This document shows, piece by piece, positions 28,328-38,398 of a stretch of DNA of 64,000 nucleotides (the first letter of the stretch is position 1; every line of letters starts with the position of its first letter). The position numbers were made by a program, and so were the translations under genes. The notes under the pieces were generated by a model. That model was not told where the DNA came from. It saw nothing but the letters and a program-made list of their open reading frames with translations, and made no database searches. Source of the DNA: Arsukibacterium ikkense (GTDB lineage Bacteria; Pseudomonadota; Gammaproteobacteria; Enterobacterales; Alteromonadaceae); NCBI RefSeq assembly GCF_000987775.1, contig NZ_LAHO01000004.1:180504-244503 (forward strand), in the 5' to 3' direction.

Positions 28328-29094
28328 AAACCTTACCCTTAGTCATTAAAATGGGTGGTCGTTTATTGCAGGAGCGCGCTGCGCTGGATGCCTTATTGGC
28401 CGTGTGTCGTCAGCTTAAGCAGCAGCGGCCGGTTGTGCTGGTGCATGGCGGAGGCGATCAGGTGGATCAGTGGCTGGCTAAATTTGGTTTTACCACCGAA
28501 AAAATCGACGGCCAACGGGTTTCGCCGCCAGAACAAATGCCAGTGATTACCGGAGCCTTGGATGGCGCAGTTAATGCTGAGTTGGTCAGCCGCGCTATGC
28601 TGCAGGGGTTAAACCCGGTGGGCTTAAATCTGTCTGCCGGTACCAGTTTGCAATTTACCGTTAACAGCAAACTGGGGGCTGTGGGGCTGGCTAAGCCAAA
28701 CGACGCGACCCTGATTACGCTGCTGTTAGCTCAAGGTTTTACCCCGGTGTTCAGCTCAGTGGGTATAGGTAGCGAAGGGCAGTTGCTGAACGTTAATGCC
28801 GACTTAGCCGCTGCCGCCATTTGTCAGCTGGTGCAGGGCGAACTGGTATTGCTGACCGACGTGCCAGGCATTCTGGATAGTCAGATGCAACTGATTGCCG
28901 AGCTTACACCTGCTGCTGCGGCAGAACTGGTTGCCACTGGTGTGATTAAAGGTGGCATGAAGGTGAAACTGGATGCAGCACTGGAGACTGGCCAGGCTTT
29001 GCAGCGCAATATTATTGTCGCTGGCTGGCAGCAACCGGAAAATTTGTTAAAACTGATGCAGAACCAGCCGGTAGGCACCTGCATTTTATATTGA
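28324..29094 (+). CDS. argB: N-acetylglutamate kinase
   Basis: Phosphorylates N-acetylglutamate, the second step of arginine synthesis. It has 256 residues, the short E. coli-type form without the N-terminal helix that gives arginine inhibition in other bacteria. Motifs of the amino-acid-kinase fold: KMGGRLL at 9-15, VLVHGGGDQVD, MPVITGALDG, LNVNADLAAAAI and IKGGMKVKLDAAL. It overlaps argC by four bases (coupled translation). The gap to argF is 66 bases. Confidence 0.96.
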   Translation: MKTLPLVIKMGGRLLQERAALDALLAVCRQLKQQRPVVLVHGGGDQVDQWLAKFGFTTEKIDGQRVSPPEQMPVITGALDGAVNAELVSRAMLQGLNPVGLNLSAGTSLQFTVNSKLGAVGLAKPNDATLITLLLAQGFTPVFSSVGIGSEGQLLNVNADLAAAAICQLVQGELVLLTDVPGILDSQMQLIAELTPAAAAELVATGVIKGGMKVKLDAALETGQALQRNIIVAGWQQPENLLKLMQNQPVGTCILY

Positions 29095-29160
29095 ACCCGC
29101 CATGGTGTGTGTCACCACCGGCTTGATCAGGAAACCGCCTAGCGGATTACAGCGTGTTTT

Positions 29161-30075
29161 ATGAGTAAATTGAGCCAGCTACTGTGCTTAGCCGATCTGG
29201 ACCGAACCCAACTTAGCGAAGTATTGAATTTAGCCGTAAAAATTAAAGCGACGCCAGCACAATACCAGAGTGCGTTGGCCGGCAAAAGTATTGCCCTGCT
29301 ATTTGAAAAACCCTCGCTGCGAACCCGGGTCAGCTTTGATGTGGGTATTAATAAGCTGGGTGGCCATAGCGTCTATCTGGATTTGCAAAACGGGGCTATG
29401 GGCGTGCGTGAGTCGGTGCAGGATTTTGGCAGTAATCTGGCATGCTGGACCGATGCCATTGTGGCCCGTGTTTTCAACCAGAAAACCTTACTGGAACTGG
29501 CACATAGCAGCAAGAAGCCGGTAATAAACGCCCTGAGTGATTTATATCATCCGTGTCAGGCGCTGGCGGATTTGTTAACGCTACAGGAACAGTTCGGCCA
29601 GCTGGATCAGGTGCATTTAGCTTTTGTCGGTGATGGTAATAATGTCTGTCATTCGTTAATGCTCGGCGCCGCCATTATGGGCATGGACTTAACGGTGATC
29701 ACGCCGCCTGGATTTGGCCCCGATGCCCATGTATTGTTAAAAGCGCAGCAACTGGCCGCAAACAGTGGTGCCAAACTGGTGCTGAGCCAGCACTTGTCCT
29801 CTGCCGCCGGAGTAGACGCATTATACACCGATACCTGGGTATCAATGGGGGCTAAAGCCGACCCGAAGCAAGTTGGCCAGCTGTTTGCCGATTACCAGAT
29901 CAACACCGCGGTGATGCAGCGCTTAGCGGTGAAACATTTTATGCACTGTTTGCCGGCTCATCGGGGGCAGGAAGTGACCAGCGAAGTGCTCGACAGCGAT
30001 TATTCGCTGGTGTTGCAACAAGCCGAGAACCGGATGCATGCCCAGAATGCTGTTTTAGTCAGTTTATTTAGTTGA
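29161..30075 (+). CDS. argF: Ornithine carbamoyltransferase
   Basis: Makes citrulline from ornithine and carbamoyl phosphate. It has 304 residues. The carbamoyl-phosphate loop reads [11 protein letters not shown], with Leu in place of the commoner Thr of STRTR, a variant I also recall from Shewanella-type ArgF. Other motifs: [31 protein letters not shown] and the ornithine-site MHCLPAHRG. It lies between argB and argG in a single run of plus-strand genes, eight bases before argG. Confidence 0.96.
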   Translation: MSKLSQLLCLADLDRTQLSEVLNLAVKIKATPAQYQSALAGKSIALLFEKPSLRTRVSFDVGINKLGGHSVYLDLQNGAMGVRESVQDFGSNLACWTDAIVARVFNQKTLLELAHSSKKPVINALSDLYHPCQALADLLTLQEQFGQLDQVHLAFVGDGNNVCHSLMLGAAIMGMDLTVITPPGFGPDAHVLLKAQQLAANSGAKLVLSQHLSSAAGVDALYTDTWVSMGAKADPKQVGQLFADYQINTAVMQRLAVKHFMHCLPAHRGQEVTSEVLDSDYSLVLQQAENRMHAQNAVLVSLFS

Positions 30076-30082
30076 GGTAACA

Positions 30083-31288
30083 ATGAGTGTAAAAAAAGTA
30101 GTATTAGCCTATTCAGGCGGCTTAGATACCTCGGCCATTGTGCCGTGGTTAAAAGATAATTATCAGTGCGAAGTTATTGCCTTCGTTGCTAACGTTGGTC
30201 AGGGCGATGAAGAGTTGGCCGGGGTAGAGCAAAAGGCGATTAATTCCGGTGCCAGCAGCTGCTATGTGGTCGATCTGCGCCAGGAGCTGGTAAATGAAGT
30301 GATATACCCCACCTTAAAAACCGGCGCGGTATATGAGGGCCAGTATTTGCTGGGTACTTCGATGGCCCGTCCGGTAATAGCCCGCGCCCAGGTTAAGCTG
30401 GCGCTGGAGCTGGGCGCCGATGCGCTATGTCATGGCTGCACTGGCAAAGGTAATGATCAGGTACGGTTTGAAAGCTGTTTTGCTGCCCTGGCGCCACAGC
30501 TCAAAGTGATAGCACCATGGCGTGAATGGCAATTTAACTCGCGTCAATCCTTGCTGGACTATCTGGCGGAGAAGAACGTGCCTACCACGGCGTCGGCCAC
30601 TAAAATTTATAGTCGCGATGCCAACCTGTGGCATATTTCGCATGAAGGCGGTGAGTTGGAAGACCCCTGGTGCGAGCCCTCCAATCAGGTGTGGATGTGG
30701 ACCAAATCACCTGAGCAGGCGCCAGATCATCCTGCCTATGTTGAGCTGGCGTTTGAACGGGGCCAGTTAACCCATGTTAATGGCAAGCAGCTGGATGGCG
30801 TGGCAGCGATTGAGCTTTTAAACGAGCTGGGCTCAGAGCATGGCGTTGGCCGGATTGATATTGTTGAGAACCGGCTGGTGGGCATGAAATCCCGTGGTTG
30901 TTATGAAACGCCGGGCGGTACCATATTACTGGCAGGCCTGAAAGGCCTGGAAGCGCTGGTGTATGATCGCAGTTCGCTGAAATACCGTGAGGAAATCGGC
31001 CTGGAGTTTGCCCAGCTGGTGTACGATGGCCGCTGGTTCACGCCGTTAAAAGATGCCTTACTGGCTGCTGCAACCTCGCTGGCTGAACAATTAACCGGTG
31101 AAGTGGTGATCAAGCTGTATAAAGGCAATGTGACTGTTGCAAAGCGTCGCTCCGTGAACACCTTATACTCGGAAGCTTTCGCCACCTTTGAAGGTGATGA
31201 AGTGTATGATCAGAAAGATGCAGCTGGTTTTATCCGGTTGTATAGCCTGGCCAGTCGGATCCGGGCATTGCATCAACAAAAGGACTAA
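30083..31288 (+). CDS. argG: Argininosuccinate synthase
   Basis: ATP-dependent condensation of citrulline and aspartate. It has 401 residues, the standard type-1 length. The N-type ATP pyrophosphatase loop is [16 protein letters not shown] at 8-23; [14 protein letters not shown] and the [11 protein letters not shown] segment that contacts the substrate follow, then [15 protein letters not shown] lies just before the ATG. The argH start is only six bases after its stop. Confidence 0.98.
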   Translation: MSVKKVVLAYSGGLDTSAIVPWLKDNYQCEVIAFVANVGQGDEELAGVEQKAINSGASSCYVVDLRQELVNEVIYPTLKTGAVYEGQYLLGTSMARPVIARAQVKLALELGADALCHGCTGKGNDQVRFESCFAALAPQLKVIAPWREWQFNSRQSLLDYLAEKNVPTTASATKIYSRDANLWHISHEGGELEDPWCEPSNQVWMWTKSPEQAPDHPAYVELAFERGQLTHVNGKQLDGVAAIELLNELGSEHGVGRIDIVENRLVGMKSRGCYETPGGTILLAGLKGLEALVYDRSSLKYREEIGLEFAQLVYDGRWFTPLKDALLAAATSLAEQLTGEVVIKLYKGNVTVAKRRSVNTLYSEAFATFEGDEVYDQKDAAGFIRLYSLASRIRALHQQKD

Positions 31289-31293
31289 GCGTT

Positions 31294-32682
31294 ATGGCCA
31301 TGTGGGGAGGACGCTTTACCGAAGCTACCTTAAGCGAATTCCGGGATTTTAACGACTCGCTTAGTTTTGATTATTTACTGGCACAGCAGGATATTGCTGC
31401 GTCCAGAGCCTGGGCTAAAGGCCTGCTGCAAGCAGGAATTATCACTGATATTGAAGCAGCGCAGCTGGAGCAGGGACTGGCCGATTTAGCGATGGCTATC
31501 GATGCTGATCCGCGCCTGCCGTTGCAAACAACGGAAGAAGATATTCATAGCTGGGTAGAAAGCCAGCTTACCGCTAAGCTTGGCAGTGTTGCTAAAAAGC
31601 TGCATACCGGGCGCAGCCGTAATGACCTGGTGGCGACCGATCTTCGTTTGTGGACTCGGCTGCAGGCGGGCACTGTGCGTAAATCGCTGTTGGCCGCGCT
31701 GGCCGCACTGCTGGAATTTGCTGATAAAGCAGAGCAGGCCGTGATGCCGGGCTTTACGCATTTGCAGCGGGCTCAGCCGGTATTAGTGGCGCACTGGGCG
31801 TTGGCCTATGTTGAAATGTTTAAGCGCGATCTGGGCAGGCTGGATGATGCTGTAGCAAGGATGGACAGCTGTCCGCTGGGTTGCGGTGCTCTGGCTGGTA
31901 CAGGCGTTAATATTGATCGTAACGTGTTGGCCAGCGAACTGGGGTTTAGCCATGCGGCGTTGAACAGTTTAGATGCGGTGTCTGATCGTGACTATCTGGT
32001 AGAGCTGTCAGCAAGCGCCAGCCTGTGTATGACCCATTTATCGCGTCTGTCAGAAGATGTGATTTTTTTCTGCTCTGGCGAAGCTGGCTTTTTTAAGCTG
32101 GGCGATGCTATCAGCTCGGGCTCTTCACTGATGCCGCAGAAGAAAAACCCGGATGTATTCGAGTTACTACGGGGTAAGACCGGCCGGGTATTGGGGCATT
32201 TAGTGGCTATTTTGCATGTGTTAAAAGGTTTGCCACTGGCGTACAACAAAGACATGCAGGAAGACAAACAGGGCTTCTTTGACCTGATGCACAGCTGGCA
32301 GCAATCGTTGCTGGTGCTGGCAACGGTTCTGCCTCATCTGAGTGTAAACCGTGAACAATGTCGTAAAGCAGCAGAGCTGGGCTACAGCAATGCCACAGAT
32401 TTAGCCGATTATCTGGTTAGTAAAGGTATGCCATTTCGGGATGCTCACGAATGTGCCGGTGAACTGGTATTAGTGGCATCGAAACAACAGTTGCCACTGG
32501 AAGCGCTAACTCTGCAGCAAATGCAGCAGATCAGTGCGTTAATTACTGACGATGTTTATCCGGCACTGACCCTGGAAGCCGGCATGGCCAGGCGTTGTGC
32601 CTTAGGTGGCACAGCTACCGGCCAAGTGGCAGCGGCCCTGGCTAATGCTAAAAGTTGGTTTGAACAGGTAGTCGCCGGATAA
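31294..32682 (+). CDS. argH: Argininosuccinate lyase
   Basis: Final step of arginine synthesis: argininosuccinate to arginine and fumarate. It has 462 residues. Fumarase/ASL superfamily signatures: TEEDIHSWVES, KLHTGRSRNDLVATDLRLW in part, TGFTHLQRAQPV-like GFTHLQRAQPV, and GSSLMPQKKNPDVFELLRGK. In several Alteromonadales and Vibrio relatives argH is fused to an acetyltransferase domain (argHA); no such extension is present here, so N-acetylglutamate synthase must be encoded elsewhere. Last gene of the operon. Confidence 0.98.
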   Translation: MAMWGGRFTEATLSEFRDFNDSLSFDYLLAQQDIAASRAWAKGLLQAGIITDIEAAQLEQGLADLAMAIDADPRLPLQTTEEDIHSWVESQLTAKLGSVAKKLHTGRSRNDLVATDLRLWTRLQAGTVRKSLLAALAALLEFADKAEQAVMPGFTHLQRAQPVLVAHWALAYVEMFKRDLGRLDDAVARMDSCPLGCGALAGTGVNIDRNVLASELGFSHAALNSLDAVSDRDYLVELSASASLCMTHLSRLSEDVIFFCSGEAGFFKLGDAISSGSSLMPQKKNPDVFELLRGKTGRVLGHLVAILHVLKGLPLAYNKDMQEDKQGFFDLMHSWQQSLLVLATVLPHLSVNREQCRKAAELGYSNATDLADYLVSKGMPFRDAHECAGELVLVASKQQLPLEALTLQQMQQISALITDDVYPALTLEAGMARRCALGGTATGQVAAALANAKSWFEQVVAG

Positions 32683-32715
32683 TCACTGCCAACACCCAGC
32701 CTGCCCGTTTACAAC

Positions 32716-32739
32716 AAGGCCAGCTATTTAGCTGGCCTT
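32716..32739. terminator. Hairpin between argH and mrcA
   Basis: Ten-base-pair stem AAGGCCAGCT/AGCTGGCCTT with loop ATTT between two converging genes. There is no long T tract on either strand, so it may be a weak terminator or an mRNA end-protecting hairpin. Confidence 0.55.
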
Positions 32740-32785
32740 ATGTAATTGCGGCTAGAAAACTGCGCAGGTGCCGGGCATGTTGTCA

Positions 32786-35434
32786 CTAAAATAATTCCGT
32801 TTCGTCAGGTTCTGCTTTCTTGTCATTATCAAAACGAATGTGTTGTACGGTATTCTGACTGTACTGCGTTGGCTCAGTGCCGGTTTTAAAATACTCAAAG
32901 CTGCTGGTGTGGTCGTTGCTGCGGCTTAACAAGCCGCTGGCCAGATCAATCCGCACCGACGATAAGCCGGTAGGTTGTGGCAGTGGGTTCTGCGGATAGT
33001 CAGGTAACACCTGGCTCATATAATCTAGCCAGGCGGGCAGTGCCGTACGGGCACCTGATTCGGCGCCGGCGCTTTGGTCCTGGCCCAGGTTGGCATGCCA
33101 TTGTGCCCGGCCGAGGCTGCGGTTGGCATCATCAAAACCTACCCAGACCGTCACCGCGGTAGAGGCAGTAAAGCCGGAGAGCCAGGTATCTTTAAAATCA
33201 TTGGTAGTACCGGTTTTTGCTGAAATATCACGCCGTTTTAAACGCTGTGCCCGCCAGGCCGTGCCATTCCAACCGGTACCCTGGCGCCAGTCGCCGCCGC
33301 CCCAGACGCTGCTGGTCAGCGCGTCAGCAATTAAAAATGCATTTTGGCTGCTGATAACCTGCTCTGCCGCTTTGAGCAGCGCTGTTGCAGTTTGCTCCTC
33401 GGGCTGTTCAGCTTGTTGCAAACTACTGAACAAGGCATGTAACTGCTGCTCATTATCCGCACTCTGCTCAGGCTCACTGCCATTAGTAGCGATGCTGATG
33501 TCTGCATCTGCTGCCACGTGTTGCTCTGGCTCAGGCTGACAGTCGTTGCACGCCAGCCGCGGCTGGTGCTGAAAAATCACTTCGTCCTGATCATTAACCA
33601 CTTTATCTACCACATAAGGTGTCACCAGAAAGCCGCCATTGGCAAATACCGCATAACCGGTTACCAGTTCCAGCGGTGTCAGTGAGGCAGAACCTAATGA
33701 CAGGGTCTCGTTACGGGGCAGATCACTGGCGGCGAAGCCAAAGCGTTGCAAATAGCGGATACTGGCATCAATACCAACGCCGCGAAGTAAGCGCACAGAC
33801 ACCACGTTTTTTGATTTCGCCAGGGCTTCACGGATCCTGATTGGGCCATCATACACGGCAGGTGAATTGCGGGGGCGCCAGGCGATACCTGCGTTGTCAT
33901 CCCATTGATGAATAGGGGCGTCATTCATGACGGAGGCCAGGGTGTAACCTTGCTCTAATGCCGCTGAATAAATAAAAGGTTTAATGTTAGAACCTACCTG
34001 ACGTTTTGCCTGGGTTGCCCGGTTAAACTGGCTCTGGCTAAAGCTGTAGCCACCAACCAATGCCTGAATAGCGCCATCCTGAGGATTAACCGCTACCAGC
34101 GCGCTGCTGGCTGCAGGTACCTGGCTTAACCGCCACTGTTCATCCTGTTGCCGCACCAGGATATGCATACCCGGCGCCAGAATAGCAGCGGCACTTTTGG
34201 GCGCAATGCCCTGGCGCTCATCGCTAATATACGCTCTGGCCCATTTCAAACCATCCCATTGCAGCGTTACCTGCTGATCACCAGCCAGCAGCACTTCAGC
34301 GCTGTTCTGGCTCACCGTTAATACCACTGCCGGCAGCAAATCTTCAATGCCTTGCTGCTGGCTGAGGTAGGCGACAATTCCGGCATGTTCAGGCCGGTCT
34401 GTCTCAGTAAACTGTGGGCTGTCCGCTTGTTCTGTCTCTGCTTTAGCCAACTCTGATTGCCACAATTGCGCCACCGGGCCGCGATAACCATGGCGTTCAT
34501 CATACTGATACAAGTTTTGCTGCAGTGCCAGCCGGGCGGCGTGTTGCTGTTTGCTATGCACCGTGGTGTAAACTTTATAACCCTCGGAGTAGGCCACTTC
34601 CTCACCAAAGCGTTGCACCATTTGCTGGCGTACCATTTCGGCGATATAGGGTGCTGAGGCAGTGATTTGAGCACCATGCAACCGGCTGGTAATGGGGACT
34701 GCCAGCGCGGCACGGTAATCTTCTTCCGTAATAACATTAATAGCGCGCATTCTGGTTAACACGATATCGCGACGATTCTTAGCGTTGGCCGGTGAACGAA
34801 TAGGATTAAGGATAGAGGGGGCTTTTGGCAAGCCAGCAATAATAGCGATCTCGTCCAGCGTCAGTTCATCAACGGTTTTGCCAAAATAGACCTGGGCAGC
34901 AGCACCTACGCCGAACGAACGGTGGCCAAGTTCAATTTTGTTCAGGTACAACTCCAGAATTTCATCTTTTTCCAGTAGTTGTTCAATTCGAAACGCCAGA
35001 AAGACTTCTTTAATCTTCCGCATAACCTTTTTTTCCCGGCTAAGGAAAAAGTTACGGGCCAGTTGCTGGGTAATAGTGCTGGCACCCTGACTAAAATCAC
35101 CGGACGACATGACCACGCTGGCAGCACGCATAATACCAATAATATCTATGCCAGGGTGATCATAAAACCTAGTATCTTCAATAGCTAAGAAAGCCTGAAG
35201 CAGTAAAGGTGGCATTTCATCGAGTTTTAGAGGGATCCGTCGTTTTTCACCAAATTGGGAAATAAGCTGGCCATCCGCCGTATAAACTTGCATCGGCGTT
35301 TGCAACTTAACTTCCTTTAAGGTTGCCACGTCAGGTAGATCATTTTTGACGTAAAAATACAATGCCACGATCGTCAGGATCCCAGCAAAAAAAACAACCA
35401 GACAGACTATTAAAAGTTTTTTAACCCAAGACAC
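32786..35434 (-). CDS. mrcA: Penicillin-binding protein 1A (bifunctional murein synthase)
   Basis: Inner-membrane peptidoglycan glycosyltransferase/transpeptidase, 882 residues. One N-terminal membrane helix (about 5-28) precedes the glycosyltransferase domain with the catalytic EDTRFYDHPGID and QGASTITQQLARNFFLS motifs. An OB-like insert follows, then the transpeptidase with SNIK (S-x-x-K), SKN (S-x-N) and KTGTTNDFKDTW (KTG). A disordered acidic/glutamine-rich insertion around residues 640-700 (with EPEQ and QQAEQPEEQ) separates blades of the transpeptidase. Divergent from pilM by 153 bases, as in many gammaproteobacteria. Confidence 0.97.
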   Translation of the reverse strand: MSWVKKLLIVCLVVFFAGILTIVALYFYVKNDLPDVATLKEVKLQTPMQVYTADGQLISQFGEKRRIPLKLDEMPPLLLQAFLAIEDTRFYDHPGIDIIGIMRAASVVMSSGDFSQGASTITQQLARNFFLSREKKVMRKIKEVFLAFRIEQLLEKDEILELYLNKIELGHRSFGVGAAAQVYFGKTVDELTLDEIAIIAGLPKAPSILNPIRSPANAKNRRDIVLTRMRAINVITEEDYRAALAVPITSRLHGAQITASAPYIAEMVRQQMVQRFGEEVAYSEGYKVYTTVHSKQQHAARLALQQNLYQYDERHGYRGPVAQLWQSELAKAETEQADSPQFTETDRPEHAGIVAYLSQQQGIEDLLPAVVLTVSQNSAEVLLAGDQQVTLQWDGLKWARAYISDERQGIAPKSAAAILAPGMHILVRQQDEQWRLSQVPAASSALVAVNPQDGAIQALVGGYSFSQSQFNRATQAKRQVGSNIKPFIYSAALEQGYTLASVMNDAPIHQWDDNAGIAWRPRNSPAVYDGPIRIREALAKSKNVVSVRLLRGVGIDASIRYLQRFGFAASDLPRNETLSLGSASLTPLELVTGYAVFANGGFLVTPYVVDKVVNDQDEVIFQHQPRLACNDCQPEPEQHVAADADISIATNGSEPEQSADNEQQLHALFSSLQQAEQPEEQTATALLKAAEQVISSQNAFLIADALTSSVWGGGDWRQGTGWNGTAWRAQRLKRRDISAKTGTTNDFKDTWLSGFTASTAVTVWVGFDDANRSLGRAQWHANLGQDQSAGAESGARTALPAWLDYMSQVLPDYPQNPLPQPTGLSSVRIDLASGLLSRSNDHTSSFEYFKTGTEPTQYSQNTVQHIRFDNDKKAEPDETELF

Positions 35435-35587
35435 TGAATAACCCCAATTTTTACTCCCAATTCCTTTACAACGCTGCTAGTATATATTTATTGGCTGTCG
35501 ATGAAACGCTTTTTCTTGCTAATAAATAGCGTCTGAGCTAAGAATACGACAATAAGAATCATAACTATAAAATGGCCACAGGAAGCT

Positions 35588-36667
35588 ATGATAAAAAGCC
35601 TGTTCAGTAAACAAACACCTATGATGGTTGGTATCGATATCGGTGCCCACTCCGTCAAGGCTGTGCTGTTAAGCCAGCATGGTAACCAGTATAAGGTCGA
35701 AGCCTTTGCTGTAGAGCCGATGATTAAAGGCGCGATGTCCGATCGTGAGATCCAGGATATCGAAGCTGTCGGTAATGTGATCAGCAAGATCCGTAAGAAG
35801 ATCCCTCGCTCTGTGAAATTTGCAGCCGCAGCGGTTTCCGGATCTACCGTGATCAGTAAGGTCATCTTTATGGATGTGTCATTAACCGATGCTGAACTGG
35901 AAAGCCAGATAGAAGTTGAAGCTGACACCCTGATCCCTTACCCATTAAATGAAGTTAGCCTCGATTTTGAGAAACTCGATGTCAACGAATCCGATCCGTC
36001 TAAAGTTAATGTGCTGCTCAGTGCTGCTCGCACAGAAAGTGTTGAGGCCAGGGTAGCGGCATTAGATAATGGCGGTTTTAGCGCGAAATTGGTTGATGTT
36101 GAAAGTTATGCACTCAGCCGCGCCGCAGAGCTGTGTTTAAAGCAATTGCCTGACGACGCAGCGGGTAAAGTGGTGGCGCTGGTTGATATTGGCGCTACCA
36201 TGACGCTACTGAGTATTGTTGAAAAAGGCAAAACATTATACACCCGTGATCAGGCGTTTGGCGGTGAGCAATACACCCGCAGTATTCTGTCGTACTACAA
36301 TAAAAGTTACGATGAAGCTGAACTGGCCAAGGTGAGTGGTGATTTACCACCCAACTATACTTTTGAAGTGTTGGCGCCATTCCAGACTATGCTATTACAG
36401 CAGATCCGCCGCGGCATTCAGATGTATCTGACCAGTAGTGGTCGTGATGCGGTGGATTATCTGATTGTTTCCGGTGGCACGGCATTGATTGATGGCATAG
36501 ACAAACTATTAATAGATGAACTGGGTATTCACACTGTCGTGGCGAACCCCTTTAAAACCATTGATGTGGCCACATCAGTTGACCGTGAGCAGCTTAATAA
36601 GTCGGCTCCGCAATTGATGGTTGCCAGCGGTCTTGCCTTACGGAGTTTTTCATCATGGCATTTATAA
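35588..36667 (+). CDS. pilM: Type IV pilus assembly protein PilM
   Basis: Actin-like cytoplasmic protein that binds ATP and the N-terminal peptide of PilN, linking the pilus alignment subcomplex to the inner membrane. It has 359 residues. Phosphate-1 motif VGIDIGAHSVKAVLL near 16-30, LVDIGATMTLLSIV and VSGGTALIDGIDKLL complete the actin-type nucleotide site. GGAAG lies before the ATG. First gene of pilMNOPQ; it overlaps pilN by 13 bases. Confidence 0.96.
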   Translation: MIKSLFSKQTPMMVGIDIGAHSVKAVLLSQHGNQYKVEAFAVEPMIKGAMSDREIQDIEAVGNVISKIRKKIPRSVKFAAAAVSGSTVISKVIFMDVSLTDAELESQIEVEADTLIPYPLNEVSLDFEKLDVNESDPSKVNVLLSAARTESVEARVAALDNGGFSAKLVDVESYALSRAAELCLKQLPDDAAGKVVALVDIGATMTLLSIVEKGKTLYTRDQAFGGEQYTRSILSYYNKSYDEAELAKVSGDLPPNYTFEVLAPFQTMLLQQIRRGIQMYLTSSGRDAVDYLIVSGGTALIDGIDKLLIDELGIHTVVANPFKTIDVATSVDREQLNKSAPQLMVASGLALRSFSSWHL

Positions 36668-37251
36668 ATTTACTGCCCTGGCGGGAAGCTGCTCGCAAAG
36701 AAAAACAGAAACAGTATGTGACGGTGCTGGCGATGACTGCGGTTGTCAGTTTTCTGGTGTTTTTTCTGATCAATATGGTTTACAGCGCCATGATTGATGG
36801 CCAGTATCAACGCAACCGCTATCTGGAAAATGAAATTAAAGTTCTTGATCAGCGCATTGCTGAAATTCGGACGTTGAATGAAACCAAGCGTAGTTTGCAA
36901 CAACGGATGAGTCTGATTGAACAGCTGCAGGGGAGCCGTAACCTGGGGACTGAAATTATGTCTGAAATTGCCAGGGTAGTACCTTCTGGCATTTATCTGA
37001 CACAATTAGAGAAAAAAGGTTCTACACTGCTGTTAGTGGGCAGAAGTGAGTCGAACAACCGTTTGTCTACCATGTTGCGTGATGCAGAGGACTCACAGTT
37101 GTTAACCAGCCCGCTGCTGGAGTTTATTGAGGCGGGTAAAGATGAGTCACGCCTGCTGAGTAATTTTAAAATGCATCTTAGGGTACAGGGCTATGAAGCT
37201 GTCCAGGATAGCCAACCGGCTAAACCCAGTGCGAGAGGTGGTGCACGATGA
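36655..37251 (+). CDS. pilN: Type IV pilus assembly protein PilN
   Basis: Bitopic inner-membrane protein of the pilus alignment complex, 198 residues. The conserved cytoplasmic PilM-binding peptide is MAFINLLPWREAARKEKQ at the N-terminus, followed by a membrane helix (about 22-44), a coiled coil (about 50-90) and a ferredoxin-like periplasmic domain. It overlaps pilM and pilO at both ends, which implies coupled translation and matched amounts. Confidence 0.96.
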   Translation: MAFINLLPWREAARKEKQKQYVTVLAMTAVVSFLVFFLINMVYSAMIDGQYQRNRYLENEIKVLDQRIAEIRTLNETKRSLQQRMSLIEQLQGSRNLGTEIMSEIARVVPSGIYLTQLEKKGSTLLLVGRSESNNRLSTMLRDAEDSQLLTSPLLEFIEAGKDESRLLSNFKMHLRVQGYEAVQDSQPAKPSARGGAR

Positions 37252-37847
37252 GCCTGAATTTTAATTTATCTGAAATTGACATTAATGATCTCGATATTGA
37301 GAACATGGGATCCTGGCCTGTTGCGGCGAAGGTTATTTTCGCCATTATTTTGGCGGCATTAGTCGCGACCCTCAGTTATTTCCTGTTGATTGATAGCAAA
37401 ATTGATGAGCTTAACTCGGCGAATCAAAAAGAGACAGAATTGCGCCAGTTATACCGGACACGCTACGCGTCAGCCGTTAATCTGGACTTGTATAAACAGC
37501 AAATGGTTGAAATGGAAAACACGTTTTCATTTTTACTTAAACAGCTCCCTACTACCCACGAAACGCCGGGTTTGCTGGATGATATTACCTATGTAGGTAC
37601 AACCAGCGGTTTAACCTTCTTACGGATTAACTGGGAGCCAGAAATTGAAAAAGAATTTTACACCGAACTGCCGATTAAGATAGATGTGGTGGGGGACTAT
37701 CATCAGTTTGGTAATTTTGTAAGTGAGGTGGCTAAGTTGCCACGTATTGTCAGCTTACATGACTTCTCTATTCAGACTGAGAAAAATGATCGGTTACGGT
37801 TTAATGTCACCGCTAAAACTTACCGTTATAAGGAGACTGCACAATGA
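37248..37847 (+). CDS. pilO: Type IV pilus assembly protein PilO
   Basis: Bitopic partner of PilN, 199 residues. A short acidic N-terminal segment (NLSEIDINDLDIENMGSW) precedes one membrane helix (about 30-50), a coiled coil (about 52-85) and a periplasmic domain ending KTYRYKETAQ. The start codon overlaps the pilN stop (ATGA) and its stop overlaps the pilP start. PilN/PilO heterodimers position the secretin through PilP. Confidence 0.95.
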   Translation: MSLNFNLSEIDINDLDIENMGSWPVAAKVIFAIILAALVATLSYFLLIDSKIDELNSANQKETELRQLYRTRYASAVNLDLYKQQMVEMENTFSFLLKQLPTTHETPGLLDDITYVGTTSGLTFLRINWEPEIEKEFYTELPIKIDVVGDYHQFGNFVSEVAKLPRIVSLHDFSIQTEKNDRLRFNVTAKTYRYKETAQ

Positions 37848-38380
37848 GAAAACTCATTCTGGCAGTTTCTGTTGCCACCTTATTATCTGGCTGTTTCGAT
37901 GACTTAAGTGAAGTACAGGCACACATGGATACGGTGAAAGCCAGCACCCAACCGCGGGTAGAGCCGTTACCAGAGGTGCGGGAGTTTGAGCATATCGCTT
38001 ATGTATCACAAAACAGCCGCAGCCCATTTTCTGAACCCAGACCTGAAGCTGTGCAGGATCGTTTCTTGCAAGTGCAGGATTGTTTGCATCCCGACCCCCG
38101 GCGGCGTAAAGAGCCACTTGAAAAATATGCGCTGGATAACTTAAAAATGCGCGGTACTTTGGGTGATACAGGTAACATCTGGGCTTTAATTGAAGCTTCT
38201 GATAAAACGTTACACCGGGTAACGTTAAGTAACTATGTTGGTTTGTTTCATGGTCGGGTAATTAACGTAGAACCCACCCATGTTGAATTGTTAGAGTTGA
38301 TCCCGGATGGGGCAGGTTGCTGGAAAGAGCGGACGACCATGATCCAAATGGTCGAAAATACAGCAATGACGAGTAATTGA
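37844..38380 (+). CDS. pilP: Type IV pilus lipoprotein PilP
   Basis: Periplasmic lipoprotein that links PilN/PilO to the PilQ secretin, 178 residues. The signal peptide ends in the lipobox LLSGC, with the lipidated Cys at about 17. A disordered proline-containing linker (RSPFSEPRPE) leads to the C-terminal HR domain (LEKYALDNLKMRGTL, then NIWALIEASDKTLHRV and GRVINVEPTHVELLEL). Overlaps pilO by four bases. Confidence 0.95.
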   Translation: MRKLILAVSVATLLSGCFDDLSEVQAHMDTVKASTQPRVEPLPEVREFEHIAYVSQNSRSPFSEPRPEAVQDRFLQVQDCLHPDPRRRKEPLEKYALDNLKMRGTLGDTGNIWALIEASDKTLHRVTLSNYVGLFHGRVINVEPTHVELLELIPDGAGCWKERTTMIQMVENTAMTSN

Positions 38381-38398
38381 TAGGTGTGCGAGTATATC

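Noticed and set aside
29161..30075. SLRTR instead of STRTR in ArgF as a sign of acetyl- or succinylornithine carbamoyltransferase
   Set aside because: The HCLP motif, length and operon fit ordinary ArgF, and I recall the same variant in Shewanella-type ArgF.
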